Both the position numbers and the translations under genes were made by a program. Shown here one piece after another: positions 43,635-51,718 of a stretch of 64,000 bases of DNA (position 1 is its first letter; each line of letters starts with the position of its first letter). The notes below the pieces were generated by a model. That model searched no databases. It was not told the origin of the DNA and saw only the letters and a program-made list of their open reading frames with translations. Origin of the DNA: Microbacterium murale (GTDB taxonomy: Bacteria > Actinomycetota > Actinomycetes > Actinomycetales > Microbacteriaceae). The stretch is from the NCBI RefSeq assembly GCF_014635185.1, contig NZ_BMCM01000003.1, positions 1 through 64,000 on the forward strand. Reading direction: 5' to 3'.

Positions 43635-44374
43635 CCGCGCGATGCCGCGGTGGTGAGGTTCTGCTCCTGGCCGTACAGGAACAGCGACCTGGGGTTGCCG
43701 CCGGCGAGCTTCACGGCTTCGGTCGTCTCCACGAGCATGCCCGCAGAGCCGCAGGCGGGGTCACACACGGAGTCACCTGTCTGCGGGTCCAGGATCTTCA
43801 CGAGCAGGTGCACGACGTGCCGCGGGGTGAAGAACTCGCCGGCCTTCTTCCCGGATGCCTCAGCGAACTCGCGCAGCAGGTACTCGTATGCCGAGCCCAG
43901 CATGTCGCCGGAGATGTGGTTGGGATCCAGCGTCAGCTTGTCGAAGACCTGCATGAGCGCACGGAGCGCGGACTGGGGGATGCGCTCCTGGTTGGACCAG
44001 TTCACGTCCCCGAAGACCCCGGCGAGCTTGCCCGGGTTCGCCTCCTGGATGGCGACGAGGGCCTTGTTCAGTGCCTTGCCACTGTTCTTCGTGACCTCGA
44101 ACGTGTCGTCCCAGTGAGAGCCTTCGGGGATGACGAAGGCCTGGTAGTCCTCGTCCTCGAACTCCTGCGACCATTCGTCGCCCAGGTCGTCAAGCGCCTG
44201 CTCGTGGTGGAAGTCGTAGACGTCGCTGATCCACTTGTAGAAGAGCACCGGGAACACGTACGCCTTGAAGTCGCCTGGATCGACCGGGCCACGGAGTGCA
44301 TTCGCAGCTCCCCAGAGAGCCCGCTCGAGCTCTCGCTGCGTGAGGTGGTCAGGGTTCGCAGGCGCGAGTGTCAT
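43631..44374 (-). CDS. hsdM: Type I methylase subunit M, N-terminal part (split)
   Basis: The 247-residue frame has the HsdM N-terminal domain (QRELERALWGAANALRGPVD, YVFPVLFYKWISDVYDF) and the SAM-binding motif I DPACGSAGMLVETTEA. It then reads SLFLYGQEQNLTTAASRG-stop, where the family has QEQNLTTAAIARMNLYLHG. A single-base deletion at about 43643-43644 explains the change. Together the two frames have normal HsdM length. Confidence 0.88.
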   Translation of the reverse strand: MTLAPANPDHLTQRELERALWGAANALRGPVDPGDFKAYVFPVLFYKWISDVYDFHHEQALDDLGDEWSQEFEDEDYQAFVIPEGSHWDDTFEVTKNSGKALNKALVAIQEANPGKLAGVFGDVNWSNQERIPQSALRALMQVFDKLTLDPNHISGDMLGSAYEYLLREFAEASGKKAGEFFTPRHVVHLLVKILDPQTGDSVCDPACGSAGMLVETTEAVKLAGGNPRSLFLYGQEQNLTTAASRG

Positions 44375-44610
44375 CGGGTCTCCTTCTCGAGTGCGTGGCG
44401 CCTTAGCGGGTCACTCGATCCCTACCGTATCGGCCGGCGACACCGGCGCGGCGAACGCGTCTATCGGAATGCACTGCGTTGATCCACGGATGCTCTGAGC
44501 GTGTCGTTTGATCAGCCACCGAGCGTTCGGCAGACGACCGTTTGTTGATCGGTTGTCTGGCGACCGGATGCTCATCGCAAGCTCGGACGCACCGGCGATA
44601 GTCTCGGGCC

Positions 44611-45399
44611 ATGCCTGACGAGAGCAAGAAATATATCTTTACCCCCGTCATCCTTATCGTAGGGGTGCTGTCCTCGTTGGTGACCATCGTGGTGGCGGTG
44701 GTTCAGTCCGGGGAACGGATCAACGAGAATGCGGTATGGGCGCTGTGGGCCTCCATCGTGCTGCTCATCATCGGCGTGATGATTCTCGGCGCGCGTCTCG
44801 CAGGCGCGAAAGCAGCAGCAGAAGGAGCGACAGCAGAGGCCACCGCCGCGCGCTCTGACGGGGAGCAGACGAAGGCGGACGCAGTTGCGGCGATCGGTAG
44901 GGAGCGTACGGAGGCCACACGAGCGAGGAAGGCGGCCGAGGACGCGAGTGCGGCTCTAGAGGATCTACGGAATTCGGCCCAGGTGGCCGCCAAGACCGCG
45001 CTCGGAGAGCAAGATCGCTCCCTTGCACAGACGCTCTACGCTTACGCGTCGGATCCGGCGACGCTCACGGAGCTCGCGGAGTTTTTCGCGTACCAGATCC
45101 CGAGGCGGCTAGTTCGGCAGATCGAGGAGCTCTCGCGGCTGCCGCTCACCCGTGCGGCGCACGACGCGGAATTGGAAGAGCAATTCAATGGCTTGGTGGA
45201 AGCCGCTGCGGCGTGGTTGCGGCTGTTCGCAGAAGTCGCATCGGCAGATGGTGACGACATGTACAGCACGCGCCTCACAGAGTGGGTCTCGCAGCCGGGG
45301 TACAAGCAGCATATGGCGCTCTCCGACAAGCTCGGTGCCCTTGGCGACGACCTGCGCGACAAGCTGATGGGCTATCAGAAGTACTACGCGTCGCTCTAG
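44611..45399 (+). CDS. Membrane-anchored coiled-coil protein
   Basis: The 262-residue protein has two N-terminal membrane helices (FTPVILIVGVLSSLVTIVVAVV and AVWALWASIVLLIIGVMILGARLA) followed by a long Ala/Glu-rich coiled coil (about 65-130) and a helical C-terminal domain. It is divergent from hsdM with a 236-base gap. Two-helix membrane anchors with cytoplasmic coils occur in abortive-infection effectors, but no motif ties this one to defence. Confidence 0.7.
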   Translation: MPDESKKYIFTPVILIVGVLSSLVTIVVAVVQSGERINENAVWALWASIVLLIIGVMILGARLAGAKAAAEGATAEATAARSDGEQTKADAVAAIGRERTEATRARKAAEDASAALEDLRNSAQVAAKTALGEQDRSLAQTLYAYASDPATLTELAEFFAYQIPRRLVRQIEELSRLPLTRAAHDAELEEQFNGLVEAAAAWLRLFAEVASADGDDMYSTRLTEWVSQPGYKQHMALSDKLGALGDDLRDKLMGYQKYYASL

Positions 45400-45827
45400 T
45401 TCGTCGTGTGCTCGCCGTCTGCTCGAGCGCATCCCGGCCCTAAGGCCTATGGTCTCCGGCACGCAGCGCGTCACGCAGTACAACAAGGAAGTCGGGCAGC
45501 CACGGGGGCGGGCAGATCAACCCGAAACGGCTCGAGGCAACGCAGCTCGACGACGGGCTCAGCTTGCTCGACCAGAAGCAGGAGAACGTCCACGCTAGCG
45601 CCGTTGGCTTGGCCGAATGGGATGGGCTCGCAGTCACGCTCGCACTTCGGGCGCGGCCTGTACTGATCATTGCAGGCACCGGCTCCGTCGGTCATGGCTC
45701 TATGCAATCACCTCGACACGACAAACACGTCGATCCGCACGAGACGCTCCAGCCGCATCGGAATCGCGGACGCCGCTACTCAACTTCACACGCCGGCCGA
45801 TAGTACTAACGACACGAAGGGGACCCC
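45400..45827. other. Gap with possible decayed gene fragment
   Basis: A plus-strand frame from about 45505 reads NPKRLEATQLDDGLSLLDQK, then AVGLAEWDGLAVTLALRARP, which looks coding but has no start and runs into skewed sequence before 45803. It may be a gene remnant. The identity was not recognised. Confidence 0.35.
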
Positions 45828-46439
45828 ATGTACTTCAAGTCTTCTGCCCTCGGGGCAGTGGCTCTGATCGGCGCGCTGATCTTCACCGGCTGCGCAGCCG
45901 AGCCCACCTCCGCAGCGCCCGAGGCGACCACAACGCCCGCTGCTGAGACCGAGGCCCCCGCGCCCGAAGTCGCCGCCGGCGACGTGCTCACGCCTGAGCA
46001 GGTCGAGGAGCTGAAGAAGGCCGGCGAGATCATCGCCGGCTACCCAGTGGGCGACCAGCTCATCGCTGTGAAGTGGGGCGAGCCGTTCCCCGATGCTGTG
46101 CGTCAGGCTTCGAACGCCTCGGTGAACGCTGCGGTCGGACCTGAGCACGGCCACGGCGTCTCCGATGACCAGACTGAGCAACAGTTTCGGTTGGTCGATG
46201 TACTCTCTGCAGAGGCTGAGAAGCTTGGTGGGATCAGTCTCGCCGCGGTCCAATGCGCCATGAGCTTCTCGACGACCACGAACTCCTTCCAGCCCACATG
46301 GGCCGTTTCGGAGCCTGATCCAGCAGGTGCGTACAGCTCCTATCAAGAAGCCATCGACACCGTCGAGGCTTGGCAGGGCGGGACGCAGACCGGCAAGCGG
46401 ATGTACGTCGTCGTCAACAACCTCGGGTGCGCACAGTGA
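45828..46439 (+). CDS. Lipoprotein of unknown function
   Basis: The 203-residue protein has a lipoprotein signal (ALIFTGCAA), a Thr/Pro/Ala/Glu linker and a folded domain of about 150 residues containing VLTPEQVEELKKAGEIIAGYPVGDQL. GAAGGGGACCCC precedes the ATG. The stop overlaps the next GTG start, so it is coupled to the papain-like protein gene. Confidence 0.75.
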   Translation: MYFKSSALGAVALIGALIFTGCAAEPTSAAPEATTTPAAETEAPAPEVAAGDVLTPEQVEELKKAGEIIAGYPVGDQLIAVKWGEPFPDAVRQASNASVNAAVGPEHGHGVSDDQTEQQFRLVDVLSAEAEKLGGISLAAVQCAMSFSTTTNSFQPTWAVSEPDPAGAYSSYQEAIDTVEAWQGGTQTGKRMYVVVNNLGCAQ

Positions 46440-46915
46440 GCTCGTCGGCATCGAAGTCGGGTGAACCGCTAACCCTGGGAGAGATCCGAGAGTCGAGAGG
46501 CGGCTTCGCGGCCACCTTTGACGACGCCGATCGCGCGAAGTTCGGCGTCGAGGCCGACACGAGAGACTGCGGTGTCCGCGCTATCGCGATCGTCACCGGC
46601 CGCGACTATCCCGACGTACGCGACTCGATCACCGCTGACCTCAAGCGGCGGCGTATCCGCAAGGACGACGAGTCCGTGGATTCGGCACTGAGAGCAGATA
46701 CCGTCCTCAACGCTCTCGGCTCTGGGTGGGAGTACTGCGAGGAGTCCCACACGTTCCATGCCGAGATCCTGCGCAAGGCCAGAACTCGAACCCTGATCGT
46801 CTTCATCGACGACCACTTCAGCGCAGTCGTCGACGGCACGATCCGCGACACCCGAGATCACAGCGGCTCAGAGGTGTCAGTTCAGGGCTATTTCCGCCGC
46901 GCCAACGCCAGCTGA
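46436..46915 (+). CDS. Papain-like fold protein, putative cysteine peptidase
   Basis: The 159-residue protein contains DCGVRAIAIVTGRDYPDVRDSI (Cys45), DDHFSAVVDGTIRDTRD (His127 and Asp138). This matches small DC-x2-RA...H-x-A...D cysteine-peptidase-like proteins often found in phage and island contexts. No signal peptide is visible. The GTG overlaps the lipoprotein stop, suggesting a functional pair, with the lipoprotein as possible substrate or inhibitor (inference). Confidence 0.65.
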   Translation: MSSSASKSGEPLTLGEIRESRGGFAATFDDADRAKFGVEADTRDCGVRAIAIVTGRDYPDVRDSITADLKRRRIRKDDESVDSALRADTVLNALGSGWEYCEESHTFHAEILRKARTRTLIVFIDDHFSAVVDGTIRDTRDHSGSEVSVQGYFRRANAS

Positions 46916-46997
46916 CCCACCATTCTCACACACCCATCCGGCACGCCACTCCGACGAGCCGGACAAGCCTGCACCCGTGCAGCACGAAAGGAACACC

Positions 46998-47363
46998 TTG
47001 TCCGTACAGAACGACAACGTCGCGATCGCCCCGAACGCATCACGTCTGCCTCACCTCCAGTTCGGCTTCACCGGCGGCGCCGCCGGTTGGCTCGGGATCG
47101 GCATCGCCGGCTTCTTCGTCACGGTCTTCACCCTGGGCATCTGCTACCCGTGGGCGATCGTGATGACGTATCGCTGGAAGACGAAGCACACCTGGATCAA
47201 CGGCCAGCGCCTGCGCTTCACGGGCTCGGCTCCGGGCCTATTTGGCCACTGGATCAAATGGCTGTTGCTGTGCATCATCACGATCGGCATCTACGGCTTC
47301 TGGGTGTACCCGCGTCTGCAGAAGTGGATCGTCGAGCACCAGGAGCTCGACCCGACCAGCTGA
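46998..47363 (+). CDS. DUF898/YjgN-like small membrane protein
   Basis: About 121 residues with two or three membrane helices. FTLGICYPWAIVMTYRWKTKHTWINGQRLRFTG is a signature of DUF898-type proteins, and WIKWLLLCIITIGIYGFWVYPRLQKW is the second half. TTG at 46998 is chosen because AAAGGA lies five bases upstream; a GTG at 46977 is also in frame. Function unknown. Confidence 0.8.
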   Translation: MSVQNDNVAIAPNASRLPHLQFGFTGGAAGWLGIGIAGFFVTVFTLGICYPWAIVMTYRWKTKHTWINGQRLRFTGSAPGLFGHWIKWLLLCIITIGIYGFWVYPRLQKWIVEHQELDPTS

Positions 47364-47375
47364 CGCTGTGTTCAA

Positions 47376-47422
47376 CCAACGCCGCCCGGCAGCACATCAT
47401 GTGCGTCGCCGGGCGGTGTTGG
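47376..47422. terminator. Bidirectional hairpin terminator
   Basis: CCAACGCCGCCCGGC pairs with GCCGGGCGGTGTTGG (15-bp stem, one G-T pair) around a 17-base loop. It lies between the DUF898 gene and the convergent zinc-ribbon gene whose stop is at 47423. Confidence 0.75.
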
Positions 47423-47575
47423 TCATCTGCTGGAGGACGACTCCTTGGAGGGCAGCGCGTACGCCTCGTTACAGGCCACGCATACGTAGCCACCCTTGAC
47501 GTCGCGGAGCACCGTGCCGCATCGGGGGCATTTCGGCTGCATCGCGAACTGATCGAAGGCGGCTGCATCCTGCAT
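47423..47575 (-). CDS. 50-residue zinc-ribbon protein
   Basis: KCPRCGTVLRDVKGGYVCVACNEAY gives two CxxC knuckles (CPRC and CVAC), a classical zinc ribbon. ATG at 47573-47575 is preferred (MQDAAAFDQF); the frame continues upstream in shadow-like sequence. Probably a small nucleic-acid or protein-binding factor. Confidence 0.7.
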   Translation of the reverse strand: MQDAAAFDQFAMQPKCPRCGTVLRDVKGGYVCVACNEAYALPSKESSSSR

Positions 47576-47637
47576 CCGCCCAGCGTACGTCGCTGCCAGG
47601 AGTCGCAATGGATTCGTACGACTGATTGGATGAATCT

Positions 47638-47946
47638 GTGGCACACAGCTGGTCGACGTACCTCAACGAGATCACACAGCACGCGACGGGGTCTTCGGTT
47701 GCCCGACGCCTGAACGTGTCCGGCTCCAAGGTCGGCTACTGGCGCCGCGGCGATCGACCACCGACGCCGAGTGAGGCTGCGCACGTCGCGCGCACATACG
47801 GCCGTAGCCCCCTCGAAGGGCTAGTCGCCGCCGGCTACCTCGCCGTGGACGATATCTCCGATGACATCTCTATCGTCTATCCCGCTCTCGCCGATTACAG
47901 CGACGTCGAGTTGGTCGAGGAGATGCTCCGACGCGCCAAGGGGTGA
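47638..47946 (+). CDS. HTH-domain regulator
   Basis: About 102 residues from a GTG (an in-frame TTG lies at 47626). SSVARRLNVSGSKVGYWRRGDRPPTPSEAAHVARTYGRSPLEGLVAAGYL is an XRE-like helix-turn-helix with an R-G-D turn; the tail is acidic. Related proteins regulate phage and island genes. Target unknown. Confidence 0.75.
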   Translation: MAHSWSTYLNEITQHATGSSVARRLNVSGSKVGYWRRGDRPPTPSEAAHVARTYGRSPLEGLVAAGYLAVDDISDDISIVYPALADYSDVELVEEMLRRAKG

Positions 47947-48024
47947 CGCACCTCTCACGCAGCCGAGTCTCGCTTCGCACCCTCGTCGCATAGCTGCGGA
48001 CCTTCGTTCCAGTAGAGTCTCGAC

Positions 48025-48672
48025 GTGCGCGTAACTCGTCCCCTCGCTGTCGCTCTGCTGACTGTTGCTCTGTCTGTCGGAGCGGGGTCCTGCTCTACCC
48101 AGTCGCTGCTGCCGAGCGAGACGCCGTCTACGCCGGCTACCGCGCAACCAGAGCCCTCTTCGACGCCCACGCCCTCCGAGTCTGCTCAGCAGAGCATCGT
48201 GCCCGATGTGATCGGCATGAATGCCGCTCAGGCAATCGATGCGGTCGAGCTGATGGGTCTGGAGGTCGATCTCGATGGCGGCCGCCGACCGGTGATCATC
48301 AAGAAAAACTGGACGGTCACGGCGAGCGACCCTGCGCCGGAGTCATTGGTCGAGTTCGGAAGCACGGTGGTTCTCACCGTCGAGAAGATCGACGAAGACG
48401 CTGACAAAGAGCAGACCCTGCGAGAGACCGACGAGGGCCTCACCAAAGCGATGGCCGTGGTGATCTGCACGCGCGCGGGCGAGCAGCAATTCCCGTACGG
48501 CTTCGACATGAAGAGCTTCGGTGCTCACCTCGAGGTCCGGCACGATGAGATCTATATCGACAGCGAAGTCGAGGTCACCAACGAGGCGAATGCCGCGCGC
48601 GCAACGAACATGGAGTGCACCGTCAGCGGTACTGACGATAAGCCGACGCTCGAGGACTTCCTGGTCTACTGA
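48025..48672 (+). CDS. PASTA-domain lipoprotein
   Basis: The 215-residue protein has a signal peptide with GAGSCS lipobox, a Ser/Pro/Thr linker, and one PASTA domain: VPDVIGMNAAQAIDAVELMGLEVDLD...VTASDPAPESLVEFGSTVVLTVEK. A C-terminal domain has two cysteines (VICTRAGEQQ and MECTVSG). PASTA domains bind peptidoglycan or beta-lactams on kinases and penicillin-binding proteins; here it is on a lipoprotein. GTG start. Confidence 0.8.
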   Translation: MRVTRPLAVALLTVALSVGAGSCSTQSLLPSETPSTPATAQPEPSSTPTPSESAQQSIVPDVIGMNAAQAIDAVELMGLEVDLDGGRRPVIIKKNWTVTASDPAPESLVEFGSTVVLTVEKIDEDADKEQTLRETDEGLTKAMAVVICTRAGEQQFPYGFDMKSFGAHLEVRHDEIYIDSEVEVTNEANAARATNMECTVSGTDDKPTLEDFLVY

Positions 48673-48737
48673 CCTGCCCGGCGATGCTCTGATCGCGCTG
48701 GCGTTCCCGCAGCCTCGCACCGCGGTATAACTGACCC

Positions 48738-49124
48738 ATGAGACCCGTGCGTATCGCCATCATCACCGCCACAAGCGCCGTGCTCGCGATCACGCTCACC
48801 GGGTGCTCCGGGCCTTCGCTCGAGGCGAGCTGCACGGCGTTGATCAGCGGTGCGACGAAGTCTGTGCTGACGGTGAGGAACCTGCTCACCAGCGACCCGA
48901 TCGGAGCGACCAGCATCGAAACTGCTGCCGCAGAGGTGGAGGATCACATCGATCCGCTGCGTGAGATCACCATGGACCAGGAGGTCTCACCGCTGCGCGA
49001 CTCGCTCGTGGCCGACGCGGACACGATCCTCGTCGCCGTCCGCGCACTCAACCTCGACAACATCACTCTCACTCTGCAGAACATGGAGAAGACTGCGGTG
49101 GACATCGACCTTGCGTGCAGGTGA
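48738..49124 (+). CDS. Small lipoprotein, intact copy
   Basis: The 128-residue protein has lipobox ITLTGCSG (Cys23) and a helical mature part with SCTALISGATKSVLTVRNLL and NLDNITLTLQNMEKTAVDIDLACR. A TATAACT box five bases upstream of the ATG suggests a leaderless transcript. A duplicate with a frameshift lies at 53824. Function unknown; two cysteines may form a disulfide. Confidence 0.75.
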   Translation: MRPVRIAIITATSAVLAITLTGCSGPSLEASCTALISGATKSVLTVRNLLTSDPIGATSIETAAAEVEDHIDPLREITMDQEVSPLRDSLVADADTILVAVRALNLDNITLTLQNMEKTAVDIDLACR

Positions 49125-49131
49125 CGGGAGC

Positions 49132-49473
49132 ATGCAGATGGACATTCACGAGATCACGCGTGAGCTCAATGCCTCCCTCGGACCCACGCTCGTCTCATCG
49201 CTGGCCGGTTCGAAAGATCGCAAGCTGCCAATCCGCTGGGCCAAGGACGACGGTCCGGAGCCCCGCCCTGATGCCACGCGCCGACTCACGTTCGCGCACC
49301 GTCAGTGGACGCTCCTGGCCGCAGCCGATGGCGAGCATGTCGCACGTCAGTGGTTCATCGGCGGAAACCCCCGCCTGAGAGAGAACACCCCTATCACCGC
49401 GATCCGCGAGGATCGTCACAGTGAGGTCGCAGATGCGGTGGAGTCCTTCATCGCCGGGGCCGTTGACGAGTGA
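49132..49473 (+). CDS. Antitoxin-like protein, paralogue 1
   Basis: The 113-residue protein ends QWFIGGNPRLRENTPITAIREDRHSEVADAVESFIAGAV, the WF-x-G-NP-L-x3-SP/TP-x2-ALRE pattern of Xre/MbcA/ParS-type antitoxins, and shares it with the genes at 49543 and 50322. No toxin is adjacent. GGGAG precedes the ATG; an ATG two codons later is possible. Confidence 0.7.
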   Translation: MQMDIHEITRELNASLGPTLVSSLAGSKDRKLPIRWAKDDGPEPRPDATRRLTFAHRQWTLLAAADGEHVARQWFIGGNPRLRENTPITAIREDRHSEVADAVESFIAGAVDE

Positions 49474-49542
49474 CGCTCACGCGACACTGCGCGTCCACAG
49501 GGCTTCGGATCTCGTGCAAGACCACTCAGGAAGGAGCGTCCT

Positions 49543-50082
49543 ATGGTTCAGCGAGTATCGCCCTCCGAGGATGAAGTTCGCAATGCGCTGGAGGTATTGA
49601 TCGCCGCCGACTTTGGGGTGATCGTTCGAGTGCTTCAGCGAGAACCTAAGCTGGCCAGTGGCTTCTTCGACAGGATGCGCCGTGCGATGGACTCTCTCGG
49701 TGATGAGGACGTATTGACACCAACACGCTCCTCAGCATCAGGCCCCGGTCCCACCACCGCTGAGATCGTCGACGACCTGCGCGTCGCCCTAGGCGCAAAG
49801 CTGGTGGCGTACATCGCGCGCGTCTCCGACGCCCGGACGGTTCGCGAGTGGGCCGAAGCTACCCGCCGCCCGACATCCGCGACCGAAGAACGACTGCGCC
49901 TGGCGCACCGCGTTGCGACTCTCATCGGCCAGAGCGAAGTCGACGCTGTTGTGCCCACCTGGTTCCAGGGAATGAACCCTCACCTCGCTGACCGTTCGCC
50001 GGCTCGCGTGCTGCACGAGGACCCGTTCGAGGAAGCCGGTTCCCGAGTGCTCGCTGCGGCGTCCGCCTTCGTCGGCGAGTAG
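49543..50082 (+). CDS. Antitoxin-like protein, paralogue 2 with extra N-terminal domain
   Basis: The 179-residue protein has an additional N-terminal helical part (about 1-68: EDEVRNALEVLIAADFGVIVRVLQ) and a C-terminal antitoxin domain: TTAEIVDDLRVALGAKLVAYIARVSDARTVREWAEATRRP and TWFQGMNPHLADRSPARVLHEDPF. It is a paralogue of its neighbours at 49132 and 50322. AGGAAGGAG precedes the ATG. Without an adjacent RES gene it may regulate the same toxin or act as transcription factor. Confidence 0.75.
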   Translation: MVQRVSPSEDEVRNALEVLIAADFGVIVRVLQREPKLASGFFDRMRRAMDSLGDEDVLTPTRSSASGPGPTTAEIVDDLRVALGAKLVAYIARVSDARTVREWAEATRRPTSATEERLRLAHRVATLIGQSEVDAVVPTWFQGMNPHLADRSPARVLHEDPFEEAGSRVLAAASAFVGE

Positions 50083-50149
50083 AGCTGTTCCGCAAGACTG
50101 CGTGCATTTTTTGGGCGCAATTCTTTCGTACTTTTACCAGCTATCAGGC

Positions 50150-50212
50150 GTACACCGGCAACGCACATGATCTGCTCGTACACAGGAGTACACCGAGTAC
50201 ACAGAAGTACAC
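50150..50212. repeat. GTACAC repeats at helical-turn spacing
   Basis: GTACAC occurs at 50150, 50178, 50188, 50197 and 50207; the last four are 9-10 bases apart, close to one DNA turn, with an AGA/CGA flank. They sit about 110 bases upstream of the antitoxin gene at 50322 in a 240-base gap. An operator array for the antitoxin or an iteron-like site are both possible. Confidence 0.6.
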
Positions 50213-50321
50213 AAGAACTCACCGATCTCAGTCGCGCCGAGCAGTGAGCACTGCCGCCACCCCGGTCAAAACATGGGTCATATCCAGTGACATTATGTGG
50301 CATCCGCGCTAAACTGGCTCC

Positions 50322-50699
50322 ATGACCAATGTGATGGATCGCCCGATTCGCCGGAGTGCGCACGGCCAAGCCGTCGTTGCAGCTATCCCCGAGGTGGTGA
50401 GCCGCCTGCGGACGGTGCTTGGACGCGACGTCGTAGCGGTGCTCACTGCACGGACGCCGCGTGCCGTCACCCGGTGGGTAGCGGGCGATGCCGAGCCGCC
50501 GGCACGCGAGGAAGATCTGCTGCGCGATGCCTTCCAGATCGCACAGGTGCTCAGCGAGGTCGAGCCGGACGAGGTCATCCGCGCCTGGTTCATGGGCATG
50601 AACCCCCAGCTCGGCGATGAGTCTCCGGTCGAGGCTCTGCGTGAGGGCCGCGTGCGCGATGCGATGGCTGCAGCTCGTGCGTTCGTGAATGCCGGCTGA
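50322..50699 (+). CDS. Antitoxin of RES toxin-antitoxin module
   Basis: The 125-residue protein has the HTH-like block LRTVLGRDVVAVLTARTPRAVTRWVAGDAEPPAREEDLL and the toxin-binding end WFMGMNPQLGDESPVEALREGRVRDAMAAARAFV. This is the Xre/MbcA/ParS-type antitoxin of RES systems. It overlaps the RES gene by 11 bases. A TAAACT box is just upstream of the ATG. It should neutralise the RES toxin and repress its own operon through the nearby repeats (inference). Confidence 0.85.
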   Translation: MTNVMDRPIRRSAHGQAVVAAIPEVVSRLRTVLGRDVVAVLTARTPRAVTRWVAGDAEPPAREEDLLRDAFQIAQVLSEVEPDEVIRAWFMGMNPQLGDESPVEALREGRVRDAMAAARAFVNAG

Positions 50700-51360
50700 G
50701 CCGCGCCTGGTCGACGCGCCAGATGCCCTCTGGCGCGTCGAACGCGCAACAACTGCACTTCGGTTCTCGAGGATCAGCCCACTCGATGCCGAGAACGACC
50801 GCGTCGGGAATCGGTTCGATGTTCCCGGTGGTGGCGTGCTCTACGCGGCCACCGATCCACAGGGTGCCTACGCTGAGACCATCGCACAGTTCCGCCTCTC
50901 GGCACTCGCACCCGAGCTCGCCTCCGAAGGGTTGGAGCCAGGTCGTGTCCCTCCGGGCGCCGTATCGCGAGAGTGGCGGGCCTCGCGCAGGCTCCGAAAA
51001 CTCCAGCTCGCGGACCCCAGACCATTCATCGACATCGACGCCGTGGTCACGCACACCTTCCTAACCCAACAAGCAGGCGATGTGCTGCGGACGCTCGGTC
51101 TGGCGAACCTCGACATCGGTCTCGTGCGAGGATCCAGCAGGACTCTCACTCGCGCCCTGGCCGGCTGGGCCTACACGCGAGTCGACGACGATGGTCTGGG
51201 TCTCTATAGCGGCATCCGCTACAGCTCCCGCATCGGGTCGCAGGAATGCTGGGCCGTCTTCGACGGCACTGGTGTTCGCCTCGTGGATGAGGTCGACATC
51301 GAACCAGACGACGAAGCACTGAACGCAGTTGCTGCCGAGATGGGCATCAACATCTACTGA
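50689..51360 (+). CDS. RES-domain toxin (NAD+-degrading type)
   Basis: The 223-residue protein has RES-domain features: LWRVERATTALRFS near the start, NRFDVPGGGVLYAATDPQGAYAETIAQFR (R, Y and E residues of the RES triad in GxLYxA...AxxE), and later AGWAYTRVDDDGLGLYSGIRYSSRIGSQECWAVFD (YxGIRYxSR...CWAVFD). RES toxins such as MbcT degrade NAD+. It starts within the antitoxin gene, so both are translated together. Confidence 0.9.
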   Translation: MPAEPRLVDAPDALWRVERATTALRFSRISPLDAENDRVGNRFDVPGGGVLYAATDPQGAYAETIAQFRLSALAPELASEGLEPGRVPPGAVSREWRASRRLRKLQLADPRPFIDIDAVVTHTFLTQQAGDVLRTLGLANLDIGLVRGSSRTLTRALAGWAYTRVDDDGLGLYSGIRYSSRIGSQECWAVFDGTGVRLVDEVDIEPDDEALNAVAAEMGINIY

Positions 51361-51389
51361 CGTCCGGTGCTGACCTCAAGGAAGTCGTC

Positions 51390-51647
51390 TCAACGCTCCC
51401 GCTCCAGCCCGAACATCTCTGAGCTCACGCCATCCAGCAGCGCGCCTGCTTCAACCTCTAGTGCCTCAGCGATGCGCACAAGCGAGTGCACGCTCATCAG
51501 CGCCCGTCCGGACTCGTAGCTGCGGATGTTCGACGAGTCGATCCGGCTGGCCACGGCCAACTGGTCGACGGTCATCGAACGTGCTGCGCGCGCTGCGCTG
51601 ATCCGGGATCCGATGTGAGCAGCGGCAGCTGATGGGGTGCGGGGCAT
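51390..51647 (-). CDS. XRE-family HTH regulator
   Basis: The 85-residue protein has SRISAARAARSMTVDQLAVASRIDSSNIRSYESGRALMSVHSLVRIAEALEVEAGALLDGV, a Cro/CI-type HTH. A frameshifted paralogue exists at 37888-38149. It is convergent with the RES toxin gene. Confidence 0.85.
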   Translation of the reverse strand: MPRTPSAAAAHIGSRISAARAARSMTVDQLAVASRIDSSNIRSYESGRALMSVHSLVRIAEALEVEAGALLDGVSSEMFGLERER

Positions 51648-51718
51648 GATCTGAGGGTACTCGTACCACCCGGCTGACAGCGATCACTCGATGTCCCCGC
51701 CGCCGATATGGTGTGGAC

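Noticed and set aside
45440-45679. 79-codon minus-strand frame
   Set aside because: Ser/Pro/Trp-rich, opposite a more coding-like plus-strand fragment.
50150-50212. CRISPR-like repeats
   Set aside because: Units are 9-10 bases without spacers, so not a CRISPR array.
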